A program made the translations under genes and the position numbers. Under the pieces are notes generated by a model. The model searched no databases and was not told the origin of the DNA. It saw nothing but the letters and a program-made list of their open reading frames with translations. A DNA stretch of 64,000 nt from Periconia sp. R9002 (Eukaryota; Ascomycota; Dothideomycetes; Pleosporales; Periconiaceae): positions 670,311-734,310 of the forward strand of contig JAMAHW010000004.1 of NCBI GenBank assembly GCA_023627715.1, in the 5' to 3' direction. Numbering within the stretch: the stretch's first letter is position 1; every line of letters starts with the position of its first letter. Below, piece by piece: positions 11,815-22,831 of this stretch.

Positions 11815-12000
11815 CATATAACGCTTTAAGACCTTTTCTTATTGTAATCTTAGTCCTTATAAGAGTAAGTAGAATACTAGGAAAATATTTCTGTAGTATA
11901 TCTTTAGTACTTCTTGTCTAGGTTTACTACTTAAGAATACAGTGTTTGTTTATAGAGATACTACAGGTGCTTCACAATAATGATATTTAATGTTTGTGAG
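11815..12000. other. AT-rich, CpG-depleted block (possible RIP-mutated relic)
   Basis: Sequence from about 11823 to 12000 has essentially no CpG and many TpA steps, in sharp contrast to flanking DNA. This is the signature left by repeat-induced point mutation in ascomycetes. No coding potential remains, so the source repeat cannot be named. Confidence 0.4.
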
Positions 12001-12232
12001 TGCGGCATATATTGACCCGCGTGCCTGGGTCGTGCAGGTACACATTTGTGCATGCATCTGTTATTTACATTGCCACATCTCCCCGCACCAAATGACTCAA
12101 TTACAATCGAGGCCAAGGGGCACAAACGGGTATCCAAGTATTTCATTGTTACCACGCAAACATGCCTATATGTACGTAGAACAAGGATTCCAGATGGCTA
12201 TATGTGATATCACGCATTGTACTTACCTACCT

Positions 12233-12400
12233 ACAGAGGGGTGACACGCGGGGAGGTCACATATCGGGAGGACTAATAGGTTCTACGAATTAGAAGCTCT
12301 ACGACCTACGTAGTATGTCTAGTATAGTTATCCAATTTATGAATAACGCCTAGTACACTAGCTACCCGATATGTATCCTCCCGGCGTGTCACCCCTCTGT
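12233..12400. mobile_element. MITE-like element, 168 bp with 36-bp terminal inverted repeats
   Basis: The left arm (12233-12268, beginning ACAGAGGGGTGACACG) and the reverse complement of the right arm (12365-12400) match at 33 of 36 positions. The internal 96 bp are AT-rich and noncoding. Length, long TIRs and lack of a reading frame fit a non-autonomous DNA transposon. I do not see a perfect target-site duplication: a TA lies at the left edge (ending at 12233) but the right edge has TC, so the copy may be old or the ends one or two bases off. It lies about 180 bp upstream of the start codon of the gene at 12581. Confidence 0.75.
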
Positions 12401-12580
12401 CGATGGCCGTCGTTCGTACCTGCCCTTGGGGACCACGGAAGCAGCATGCCATGCCCTGCCAGCTTCCCAAGGCAGGCGCAGAGCAACACTGTGATGATCT
12501 TGGTTGCTCCAGGGCACGACTGACACTAAAACACCACAGGTCACACGGACTGCCCCGTTCCATCGCGTAGCCTCGATACA

Positions 12581-13777
12581 ATGGGAATAAACCAAACGTC
12601 GAACGACTACGAGGACGGTGGAGTGCCACTGGAAACACCACGCACACCTCTGCGCGGGACTGCACAAAAGCTATCGGCATTGTCCCCAACTCCAAATGAG
12701 GCAAATACTGGTCGGCGTCGTGCGAATTATAGCTCGATGCTATCACATTCGCCAGCTCGTCCTGGGCATTGTAGTCGAATGAAACAAATCTTTGAAGAAA
12801 TTGGAAAGTCCACCACATCATCTTTCGACAGTGGACGAGTTCAATACCCCCGTTTACCAGATATTTCGACTCATTCGTCCCCAAAACATGTCGAAGAAAA
12901 GCACCCGCTTGCCCTCCCAGACACTGCCAACGCTTCTCCTAATGTAAAGGCGCTTTCACCCTCATCTGCACTAAGACCCACCAGTGTCACGTCAACACCG
13001 TTATACGGAAACGGTTCCGAGTCCTGGTCTGATGATTCTGGCTACATCAATACGGAATCATTCGCGCACAAGTCAACCGATACATCCAAGGATCGAGTAC
13101 TGGATTGGCTGTCTGCTGTGTCAGGATGGGATGATGACACAGAGAGTAAATCACACCGTTCGACACGCTCATCCTCTCCAAACAATGCCATCGAGAGACC
13201 TGCACGCTTCTCTGTGGGATCAAGTACGACAATCGTACATACCCTACCGCTCCCCTCTCACCATGGAGGCTACGTTCCTGCAGATCCTTTCGTATCTTTA
13301 ACGAATGACAACAACGCAATCCCGGAAAGGAGTACACAGGAAAGGTTCCGGCCCACGTATCTAGTGCCTCCGACCACGCGCAAAGACCGGCAGATATCCG
13401 ATAATTGTAAACAAATGATTTTTTCCTTCGAAAGCAAGTCATCAAATTCACTTGCACAAAAGGCGACTCAACACCCAGATCTGGGTTTGAGCCCCCTGAG
13501 CCCGAATGTGTGCATCGAACGTGGTACCTCACACCACCCATTCAAGACTGTTTCCAATCAACAAGCTTCCACGAATGCGGCATATGGAATTCGCGAGAGT
13601 TCAAAGGAAAACTTAGCTGCTGAGGCCGAAACTCTGTACAGCAGTAAAATGTGGCAGAATTTGTCACCAACGGTGTATACAAAGAGACGATCGGCAAGAT
13701 ATCCGCAACACAAAGCTACTGAAACAATGGGTGCGGAAGAACATACTGCAGCAGACGGTCGGAGTACGTATGGATGA
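12581..13777 (+). CDS. Ser/Thr-rich protein of unknown function (398 aa)
   Basis: Uninterrupted frame from ATG at 12581. The product is hydrophilic, rich in Ser, Thr, Pro and Asn, without signal peptide, membrane helix or recognisable domain, and looks intrinsically disordered. Possible phosphorylation contexts (TPRTPL, LSPLSP) are frequent near residues 18-40 and 300. The acidic segment SWSDDSGYI and the stretch DRVLDWLSAVSGWDDD (about residues 170-185) are the most conserved-looking parts. Function unknown. A MITE-like element sits in its promoter region. I believe it is coding because the frame is long in mixed-composition DNA, but downstream introns cannot be excluded. Confidence 0.6.
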   Translation: MGINQTSNDYEDGGVPLETPRTPLRGTAQKLSALSPTPNEANTGRRRANYSSMLSHSPARPGHCSRMKQIFEEIGKSTTSSFDSGRVQYPRLPDISTHSSPKHVEEKHPLALPDTANASPNVKALSPSSALRPTSVTSTPLYGNGSESWSDDSGYINTESFAHKSTDTSKDRVLDWLSAVSGWDDDTESKSHRSTRSSSPNNAIERPARFSVGSSTTIVHTLPLPSHHGGYVPADPFVSLTNDNNAIPERSTQERFRPTYLVPPTTRKDRQISDNCKQMIFSFESKSSNSLAQKATQHPDLGLSPLSPNVCIERGTSHHPFKTVSNQQASTNAAYGIRESSKENLAAEAETLYSSKMWQNLSPTVYTKRRSARYPQHKATETMGAEEHTAADGRSTYG

Positions 13778-14203
13778 TCGCGATGAGAGCAGCATCTGAA
13801 CAAGCCTGGAAGAGCAAGGGATATCTTGAAGTGCATTCATACACGCGTATGGTTGCTAGGAGACATATTGATTTTATTGAGGTTGGGTAGTGGTATAGAT
13901 AAACAAGTATAGCTATAGAACCACAGCATTATTCTATTCCCGCGAATACAACGTTATATGGATATAGACATTCATCAAAAACGAACGGGTAGTGGGTCCA
14001 TAACAGCACTGAGGTGTAGAGTGGAGAAGCGCTAGTTGAGGTGTAACGCCAAATCACGTGAGGTTTTAGCGCGCTGTCATCATCCAGTCCGTTGGTAAAC
14101 AGAGGAAATGCGACAACGGCAACATTGCGATTGTACGGCCACCATTCACTTTCCACTACGCACGAAGCCACCCACAGTTTATTCAGTATTAATTCATGTC
14201 AAA
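13778..14203. other. Short intergenic between the Ser-rich gene and NNF1
   Basis: Holds the 3' flank of the Ser-rich gene and the promoter and leader of NNF1. Nothing else recognised. Confidence 0.5.
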
Positions 14204-14915
14204 ATGCCAGCCGCAGACTCACGCTCGCCATCTCCGGTACCCGCTCCACCTATCGCTGACACGCCGGGTCCGCGCGCTCAAGGTCTCATAAACATCTTTA
14301 ACCAGGCTGTAAAAGCAACGCTGGACAAATGTTCACCCACAAATTTTGCCTCATGCTTTCCTACCGCCGCACAGTACAGCCCCGAAGTGCTCGAACACCT
14401 GCGAAGCCAGATAGTGGACCAGCTGGATCGCACCTGGAAGACAAATTTTGAAGATATCATGGCGAGGAGGAATGTAGTGCAGCTACTCAATTCGCTGGAC
14501 CAATGCATCGAGGACGCAAGGCTAAGAAAGAAGCGCGCCGAGGCAAGTGCAAATGGAGGCCCCGTCGAGACACCCATCGCGTGAGTATAAGCACTCTCCC
14601 CGTCAGCAGAGTGATTTTCTAATCGCAACGTCTAGGCCTCACACGCTGTCGCCGGCCGAAATACATCTTGCCCATCTACTGCCTTTCTTGGAGAAGCAAT
14701 CTGCCGAGATGACCACACATCTTTCCGAGACACAACAGGCCAATACCGAACTCCTCTCCACAATCACTGCGCAGCGTGCTGAAATCGAAGCGTTGGTTCA
14801 TAGCTTAGAAAATGTTGTTCAGGACCTAGAAGCGAGCGCGCATGTGATGGGCCAAGATGAAGTCCAAGGTTTAAGCAAGGAAACAAAAGAGCTGGAAGTT
14901 GAAATGAAGAAATGA
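14204..14915 (+). CDS. NNF1: Kinetochore protein Nnf1 (MIND/Mis12 complex)
   Basis: Two exons, 14204-14580 and 14636-14915, give 218 aa across a 55-bp GTGAGT...CTAG intron. Nnf1 (PMF1 in animals) is a subunit of the Mis12/MIND complex, which links inner-kinetochore CENP-C to Ndc80 for chromosome segregation in the nucleus. Visible features are a short Pro/Ser-rich N-terminus (PSPVPAPPIADTPGP), the helical block RAQGLINIFNQAVKATLDKC near residue 24, the family-typical segment WKTNFEDIMARRNVVQLLNSLD near residue 85, and a second coiled-coil region in exon 2 (EMTTHLSETQQANTELLSTI) ending in a charged tail. Length and helix order fit the family. The ATG is the one directly before the Pro/Ser segment. 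Confidence 0.88.
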
Positions 14916-15828
14916 GCATGAACACCTGCCGACTAGGCAAGAGTACCAGACACAGCACGGCCTCTCATGCGGTCTTGGGTGCCACCATCCCCTAGGAAAC
15001 TGTGCTCTTCAGCAATGACATCACGGCGATGTGAGAGTCGTGTGGCATTTGTCAGGCACAGAAGCTAATTGAGTCGTCGTGCTGATAACTCACCAAGACC
15101 GAAGCAATTTCGGATCCCAAGATGCCATGCGCATCGTTCAGGGACATTGCCGAACGCTAGCTATACGGTCAGAAGGTCAGCGACCTGGATTGCGGCCATT
15201 ACACTCAAGGCTGTTCAACGGTCCAAGATTCCGCCAGACAGCACTCTTTGTCACGTGCGAAGTCAGACTGCATTAGCGAAGTGATGTTATCAACGTGGAG
15301 CGATTACGAGGGCACTGGGATGGGACGTATTTGATTAAAGCCGACCTCAAAACAGGTCACTTACATTACTTTGGGCATCGTCATCGTTCCGATCGTGTAT
15401 TCGATTCGATCATCGTGCGTCGTCTTATCAATATCTGTCTTTCGATACAAGAAACCACACCATTGTCCAACTTCCCCCCATGGTCCTGTGGACGTGAGGT
15501 CAAGCTCTACGAAATTATAGATCAAAGAGGCTGCAGAGTGCCCATCATCGGAGGTTTTTATGTGATCAGCAGCGACAGATCCGCGGAGTCATGCGTGCAC
15601 CGATCGTGTGTGGTGAGGCGACTCTCACGGCATGTTGCATGGCTCAGGAGCCGAGTTCTTCGAAAAGCCGAATCATGGGGGTCGGCATTCTTAATTTGGG
15701 TCTTCGCAATATATATCACTATATATGCCGCCATCACGGTACAGCCACCGGCTATTATTTTGATATGTGCAATCTAACAACACCAGACCTTGCTGATACA
15801 ACTCACATATACAACTATAATGGCTGAG
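14916..15828. other. Intergenic upstream of the AA9 gene
   Basis: No gene recognised. A 160-codon frame at 15295-15777 uses a non-ATG start and has no family features. The right part is the presumed promoter of the AA9 gene. Confidence 0.5.
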
Positions 15829-15836
15829 TATATAAG
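15829..15836 (+). promoter_or_regulatory. TATA box of the AA9 gene
   Basis: TATATAAG, 93 bp upstream of the start codon, at a sensible distance for a short leader. The same octamer precedes the AA11 gene. Confidence 0.55.
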
Positions 15837-15928
15837 AACTGCCAGTAGGCTTCGTAGGATGAGGTGTGTGCGTTGGACAGTGCTCGACGAGTAGAAGACA
15901 TCTCGAAAGAAAAAGATCACCCGCGACC

Positions 15929-16826
15929 ATGAAGTTCTCTACGGCCTTTGGTGCGGCCTTGACCGCATCGTCAGTCAACGCAGCAGCTCTTCAGCCTCGT
16001 CATTGTATGTTTCTTGTTGAATCGCACGCAAACATCACCTCTGACCGCTAGTAACAGACCTTTTCCCTTCCATCCAGGGAACCTCTGACTGGGCTTCTGT
16101 CCGCAAGACAGACAACTACCAGAGCAACGCCGGTGTCACGGATGTCTCTTCTGTTCAGATGCGATGCTACACCAATGCCAACAGGGGTGCGGCTAGCACC
16201 CAGTCTGTCGCTGCCGGTAGCACCGTCAGCTTCAAGGCTACGCCCAACATTTTCCACCAAGGTCCTCTGCAGTTTTACCTAGCCAAGGTGCCGAGCGGAC
16301 AGTCAGCAGCGACATGGGATGGAAGTGGTAGCGTCTGGTTCAAGATCTACACCGAGCCCGCCATCAAGGCCAACGGAGGACTTACCTGGGCAAGCTTGAG
16401 TAAGTATCATCCAGTCATTAATTGAGACTACTTGTGTGTGGCATACCTTGCAGAGATATTTGACTAATATTCACCTCAGACGCCGGAACTGCCAGTGTCA
16501 AGATCCCCAGTGCCACCCCAGATGGCGAGTACCTGCTCCGCATCGAGCACATTGCCCTTCACCAGGCCAGCCAGCCCGGAGGTGCCCAGTTCTACATCTC
16601 CTGCGCACAGATCAAGGTCACTGGCGGTGGAAGCGGAACCCCAGGACCATTGGTTGCCATCCCGGGAGCGTACAAGAGCACCGACCCCGGAATTCAGATC
16701 AACATCTACAACGTGAGTTTACCCTTTAGAAATGATTCTTGGAAGGAAAACAAGGAACCTTGCTGACCAATGCTTCAGGGTGTTTCCAACTACGTCGCAC
16801 CCGGCCCTGCCGTCTGGACTGGTTAA
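15929..16826 (+). CDS. AA9 lytic polysaccharide monooxygenase (secreted, single domain)
   Basis: Copper enzyme that oxidatively cleaves cellulose or related beta-1,4-glucans outside the cell. Four exons: 15929-16004, 16058-16399, 16480-16712, 16779-16826 (232 aa). A signal peptide occupies about residues 1-18. AA9 hallmarks: HYLFPS at 25-30 holds the histidine that would be His1, FHQGP (His92) gives the second histidine of the copper brace, and [10 protein letters not shown] gives Gln176 and the axial Tyr178. Cys62 and Cys181 likely pair. There is no carbohydrate-binding module; the protein ends right after the catalytic domain (PAVWTG). Oddity: six residues (AALQPR) separate the likely signal cleavage from His25. 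An acceptor six bases upstream at 16051 would also keep frame but give HLTDLFPS, a poorer family match. Neighbours are unrelated (NNF1, methyltransferase). Confidence 0.88.
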
Positions 16827-17483
16827 TTCACTAACTGATTTTCTGATTCGATCATGCTTCACGACTTGGATGAGCACGGAGTCTTTTTCTGTAAAGAAGA
16901 TTATGCATTTATCTAGGGTGTTTAGGAATACAATTTGATACTCAGAGATAAACCAGCGATTTGCAAAACTTCACCGAGCACTTCCACGTAAGAGAGATGT
17001 TTTATTCGCACACACACACATTTGCACTGTCTATCCAACACATCAAACCCACAGCCATTTCAATCTCCAGGAGAGAAATCGATCATCGATGCTACCCCCC
17101 TGTGAAGGGAAGGGAACAAACAGCGTGAAGCTAACCAGTACGCTAAACCTCAAAAAGCTCTGCAAGCGATAAGAGGGGCAGTTAACTCTTTCGTATTAAA
17201 AAGGTAGTTGCCATGAAGTTCGTTTGTTCCTTCTCCAAGTTATCCCCTGAAGCGGCGTAGTCGTGCCCCGCATTCAACCTCTGTCGTTTCTTTTCACTTG
17301 CGGGCACGGACATACGCGGGCGCATAGCCCCCCCTCGTACATGAGTACTTAAATCACATCGATTCCCTGCTTTTCAACTAGATCTTTACGTCTGCTTTAT
17401 ACGATTAGAGGTTGTTGTTTGCGTACTACATAGAGTTGGTGTTTTTATATGGCTGCTCTGTTGTTGGATTGAAGAACTTCAAC
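16827..17483. other. Intergenic between the AA9 and methyltransferase genes
   Basis: AA9 3' flank followed by the methyltransferase promoter region. A short CA tract lies near 17012-17022. No gene seen. Confidence 0.5.
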
Positions 17484-18460
17484 ATGACATACGATGAACC
17501 GTACTGGCTCGGCCGAGCTTCTGAGGAGCAACAACGTCTCATTAAGCAGCATTATACATGGACGAAGTAAGTTGATACCTCTCCTTACCGTTCCTCCCGC
17601 TTTTCACATCACCCACCCCCCAAGAAAACACGAAGAAAAAAAGAAAAAAAAAACCCCCCACACTAACCTTCCCCCACAGAAGCATAGGCTACCTCCTCCC
17701 CCCCTCAATCCTCCCAAACCTCCCCAAAGACGCAAAAATCGCAGACATCGGCACGGGAACCGGAATCTGGCTATCCGAACTCTCCGCCATCTCCCCACCA
17801 ACCCACACCTTCCACGGCTACGACATCTCACCCGATCAATTCCTCCCTTCCTCCACCCTCCCCTCCAACGTAACCCTCACCCTGGGGGACTTCAAATCCC
17901 CTTTCCCCAACCACCTCCACGGCACCTACGACGTTGTCAACATCCGCCTTATCATCATCTCCATGGGGCCCGGGATCTGGGAATCCACGCTGCGCCACGT
18001 CATCGCTTTACTCAAGCCAGGTGGCGCCATCGTGTGGACCGAAGGCGATTTCTTCGTCGCGCACGGGTTCCGCGGTGTTTCTCCCTCCTCAACACCCGGA
18101 CACGCGTTGACGCGGGGCCAGGAACAGCTTAATTCCGCGCTCACGAAGCGGTTTGGGTATAATTGGCCCCCCAAAGGGTGGAGGGCGTTGTTTGAGGAAG
18201 CTGGGTTGGTGGGGGTGGAGGAGGATGTGTTGAGTACGGATCGGCTGGTTGAGTTGCGGAGGGAGTTTACGGAGATTGGGGTGGGCGCTGTGTTTGGGGC
18301 GTTGGGGAATATGGCGAGGGGGTTGAAGGGGGGAGAGGTTGAGGAGGGGTTTTGGGATGAGGAGGAGGTTGGGAGGAGGAAGGAGGAGGCGGTGCGGGAT
18401 TTGGAGAGTGGTGCGTATTTGAGGTGGGATATTCATGTTTCGGTGGGGTTTGTGGGGTAG
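17484..18460 (+). CDS. SAM-dependent methyltransferase (fungal class I, 287 aa)
   Basis: Exons 17484-17566 and 17680-18460, separated by a 113-bp intron. The N-terminus MTYDEPYWLGRASEEQQRL resembles the fungal family that contains LaeA-like and UMTA-type enzymes, in which a short lead-in containing RL...H precedes the Rossmann domain. Motif I is ADIGTGTGIW (about residue 50); the acidic end of strand 2 is YDISPDQF; the later motif LLKPGGAIVW is typical of class I methyltransferases. The C-terminal third is Glu/Gly-rich. The substrate cannot be told from sequence. No secondary-metabolite core gene lies nearby, so a role in a cluster is not supported. Confidence 0.85.
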
Positions 18461-19270
18461 AGGTATGAGGAGCGATAGAGGGGATAGATGGATGGGTGGA
18501 TGTTGGATTGTTATTCTTTATTGTTACGAACTTCTCGAGGGCAATACATGACCCTCACACACTCACACACCCACGCACGTATACAGATAGACCTAACCAC
18601 CCCCCACAACACTCACCAAAAAAGAAAAACATGCGCAGAACCCTTACCCATCTCCCTTTTGACATCACAATTCAGTTCATCAATTTTCATCGCTGATCTT
18701 CATTCCCCCTTCTCTTTTCTTCTCTTCTTCCTTCTGTCCCCTCTTCCTTACCCCTTTTTTTCTCGGCTTAAATGGTACATCTTACTATTATTCTCCATTG
18801 ACTTTCTGTCGTTCTTCTTCTTCCCCTTTTTGCATACTTACTTGTTCGCAATTTCCATCTACACACCCCCAAAAAGAAAATACTCCCAAAATGAGTGACC
18901 ATTCCCCTTTTTCAGTTTTTTACCATCAAATTTTTATCACCACCCTTCTAAATCCCTTTTTAACCAAACTCAACCTAAGCAGCCAACGTAGTATCAGTAT
19001 TATTTCAAGGGTATATCACCATGAGTGCCCATTCAAAAAAGGCGTACCTTAGATACTGATACAACTATACAAATAAAGATAATCAATCTACTTCCATCTT
19101 CGGGAATCTATTGAAAGAAAAGTCTATATATATTCTACATCAACCTATTCCATAACCATGCTTCTTAAACCCCAAGTTACTTACACTATCTTACACAATT
19201 TTTGTACAGCTCATACTTATATATCGTGTACCTTCACACCTCCCTCCTCAATCCCATCACAACGCACCAC
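18461..19270. other. Convergent intergenic, pyrimidine-rich
   Basis: Contains a CA-rich stretch at about 18550-18600 and long C/T-rich tracts at about 18690-18850. These are the 3' flanks of two convergent genes. No gene. Confidence 0.5.
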
Positions 19271-22200
19271 TCACCTCAACAACCTCTCCCCCGCCTCCAG
19301 AATCTCCTCCACCCCCAACCCTTCCGGCACCTCCAGCTCCAACTCCACACCCTCAAACCCACACTCCCTCCCCGGCATCCGCGCATACCCCTCCTCATAC
19401 ACCACCCCACCATCCTCCTCGCTCTGCCTCCTCCGCTCTTCCTCCTCATTTCTCACTCGAGACGCAGTAGTCGTACTATTATCCTCCTCCTCATCCCTTC
19501 CACTCCCACTTCCCCTTTTCTCTCCCCCACCACTACCAACATCCACGTCTTCGAACCCATCCCCCGCACCACCACCCCCATCCCCAACCAACGTAGTATT
19601 GAACGTAGTAAACGTACTCGGCGTCCCAGGACGACTCGTATTCGTAATAAGATCGTCAGGGCGACCGTATAACTCTCCCTCGCCGCCGTAGCCTTCGCGG
19701 AACTCGGCGCGCCGTTTGAAGTGAGCGAAGGTGAGGTCTTGTTCGGGGATGAGCTCGATGGGTGGGAGGGGGGTGTTGTTGTGGGGTTGTTCTGGTGAGG
19801 ATGGGTGGGGTGGTATGAGGGTCGTGGTTGCATGGTCAGAGGTGGGGATTTGGGAGAGGAAGGTGTCGCTGTAGCCTGTATTTTGGTGGCGGGGAGCGTC
19901 GAAGATGGTGCGGGGTGGTGGGTTGTTGGTGTGGTGATGATGTGTGGGTTTGGTCGGAGAGCGGGTGGTGGTGGATTTGTATAGATCCGCGAGGAGGTGT
20001 TTGGATTTTGCGTGGACCATGGGTGTGAGGAGTGGTTTGTACAAAGCCGGGTGCCCGAAACGAACAGCGACTCTGTCGTTGCGTTTCGGTTTCGTGTACG
20101 TGCTGCTCCCCCTGGTGTCTTCGGCGTCGGTGAAGGGCTCAGTAGAGTAGTACATCAGTTTATCGTCGAACGCGCGCGTGCAGTACCACTTGAAGAGTCC
20201 GAGGAGGAAGGGGAGTGGGATCATGGCGTACAGCATGTTGCCGCTGCGCACGGAATCGATGCTACCCACGCCTTGCGCGCCCACTACCAGCGCAATGACG
20301 GCGTTGGCGAGCACGACGGCGAAAAGGAGGCGGTTCACGAGCAGCTTCCAGAACTGTCCGCCCGACTCGGTTTTGGTGATGAAGACGTATTGCAGGAGGT
20401 ACTTTTTGAACCAGACTTCGATGCAGAGGTAAAAGGCCGTGATGGGGAGGATGATGGGTTGGAGGGTGCCGAAGCAGAGCCCGACGGTGGCGATTTGGAG
20501 GTAGTTGTTGTAGTAATCGGCGTACATGAACGGTTGGGGTGCGGTGAGTTCGATGAGTTGGCGTGGTGTTGGGGAGAAGAAGCGGCGTTGTATGTAGCTG
20601 GAGATGAGGGGCCATGCTTGTACAAGATCAATGGCGGCGCCGAGGTTCTTTTGCATTTGCCATGTTAACCTACGCAATTTTTTGTTAGTGTAATGAATGC
20701 GGAGATAGGGGTGGGTGAAGCATACCAAAATGTGCTGACGTTGCACAGTCCCGTCATAACGTTGGAGAACAAGTGAGCGGACTTGATCGCACCCCATACC
20801 CCTTTGTCCTGAGCCGCAATGACAGACGTTACAAAGCGCCATGCAGACCCGAAGACTGAGAAAACGAGCAGATTGTTGAAGACGAAGAACGCGTACAATC
20901 GGGCAGTGACGTGGCGTTCACGACTTGTCTTGGACACATCTCCCGAGCTAAAGAAAAGATTAGAATCAGCTACAACTGACAAGACAATAAAAGGGATTCT
21001 GGTTCACATACTGTGTATAAAGCCGACGAAACAGTATCGGAATCGCCATGTAAATCAAAGTCTGAACTAACGGTGCAACAATACCTTGCGCGATAGCCCA
21101 TCCAGTAGGATGCTCCTGAAGATTACCTTGGAAGGACGGCCAAACCAGACCAAGATGCGAGAAATCGGACAGGAAAACCGACGTGAGCATGTTGGGTACG
21201 ATGTACGCCAGCGTGAAGAGAACCATCCACATGCCGTCCACGAACCTACGTCTACGGCGCGTGGCCCGGCTCATTGATAGATTCTGCCACAGTAAGTCGT
21301 GCGGCTTGGGTGCGAGGTAGATATCACTTCCTCTAGGCCCTCGCTTCCGGGCTGCATATGCTATAGCGTGCGCGTCCTCGATGTGTGAATAGCTTGCGAA
21401 GCCGTAGGACTCGGGGTTCCTCTTGTCTATACTCTCTCGCACTATCTTGATTTCACTCTCCAATCTATATATGCGGTGGGTTAGATAATCGATCGCGTCT
21501 ACTTCGGTTTTTCGAAACCGTCTACGATCCTCCTTGGCCACCTTGCAGGTGGGCCGGGTAGATGGGAGTTTATTTGGGTCTTTGAGGTATTTCGCGAGAG
21601 TGGCCTCGAGCTCACGCACGGCGTGGTCATGAGCTTTAATGAGCGTTGGAAGCTCTTTCATGTTGCGTCCGATTGCTGTGCGGGGGATTGATTGGGTTTG
21701 TCGAGCTTCGTCTGCTAAGTCCGCGATGCCCGCATCAGTCCTGGATGATGCTGGAATGTGGGTGAGCTTTTGTTAGTTAGCATGCGTTGTCACTGTTAGG
21801 AATTTCCCTGTTTCTCATCCACAGTGGCTATGATTGAAATGAAGGGGTATCCTGTGAGTGTCCGTTTGCTTACCAGAAGAGTTCGAGAGTGCAAGGACGA
21901 TTGATAATCCTGGCTTTTAAAATACGTCCGCCTAAGAGCATACACCCTTCGATAATTCCACCACACGAAAAAACACACCGTACCCTGAAATAGATACGAG
22001 CAAATCACGAAAGCCCAAAACTTGGGTCCGAATATGTACTGCGGCGTAAACTAGCACCAAACATGTCAGTATATATCCTTCTACCCGTTTGAATTCTCCA
22101 CGTTCTCCAACGCATCACCCATCCTTGTAAATCACATCACAAATCGACCAAAACAAAACCCTCCCAAAACTTACCTTCATCAACGTAGCAATATTCCCCC

Positions 22201-22831
22201 ACTTCTCATAAAACGCACTCCCCCCAATCACATTCACCGGGATCAAAATCCCACACCCCCACACCGTCAACACGGCAAAGCAATTCCTCAGCATCCTCAA
22301 AAACCGCAAAAAGATGACCGCATCGAGGCCAATCTTCTCCACGAGATCCTGCTCTTTGCTTTTGACGGCAGGACCCCACCAGCCAAAGAAACTGCGGTCG
22401 AGGGGCGGGGGTGCGTGCTTGGTGTCGGCATGTTTGGCACGGGGGGCGTAAACGCGTGAGTTGCGCGGGCGCAAGAGGCAGAAGAGGAGGAAGAGGACGG
22501 TGGATAAGGCGAAGGAGTAGATGAGCGCTGCGTAGATCGAGTTGGATTGGACCTATATCAGGGGATAGGTAGGTTAGTTGGAGCACTATTTTACAGTGAT
22601 GGATGTTCATTAAGACCCTTGGTTTTGCCTGATACGATTGTATCTAGACATGGGAAATAAAGCGGTGCACGAAGGGGGAGGATATCGCGGGACCGCAAGG
22701 GAAACTATAAAAGAAATTCTTCAACCCACCTCGCTTTGAAACGGATCCGATATGAGATTCAAGAATTGATCCGTACTGTCACTCCCCGAGGGCCGCTGCT
22801 GTCGTTTCAGCAAACCACGACCATCCATCAT
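19271..22831 (-). CDS. CSC1/DUF221-type osmosensitive cation channel (1010 aa)
   Basis: Member of the calcium-permeable stress-gated channel family (yeast Csc1/Rsn1/Phm7, animal TMEM63), acting in the plasma membrane. Six exons in transcript order: 22831-22730, 22552-22175, 22050-21874, 21766-21012, 20947-20726, 20669-19271; all introns are GT-AG and in frame. The N-terminal RSN1_TM part has SIYAALIYSFALSTVLFLLF, then FFGWWGPAVKSKEQD and GLDAVIFLRFLRM. The cytosolic PHM7 part begins at SRTLLLTHIP and includes coiled sequence near residues 250-340. The 7-TM region follows from about LLWQNLSMSRATRRRRRF. The C-terminal ~250 residues are disordered and acidic. Two adjacent ATG codons open the frame (22831 or 22828). 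Confidence 0.87.

Noticed and set aside
15295..15777. 160-codon plus-strand frame between NNF1 and AA9 genes
   Set aside because: Opens with a non-ATG codon, has no family features, and lies in the AA9 promoter region.
15929..18460. AA9 plus methyltransferase considered as part of a biosynthetic cluster
   Set aside because: No core synthase, dedicated regulator or tailoring set nearby; the flanking NNF1 and CSC1-like genes are housekeeping.
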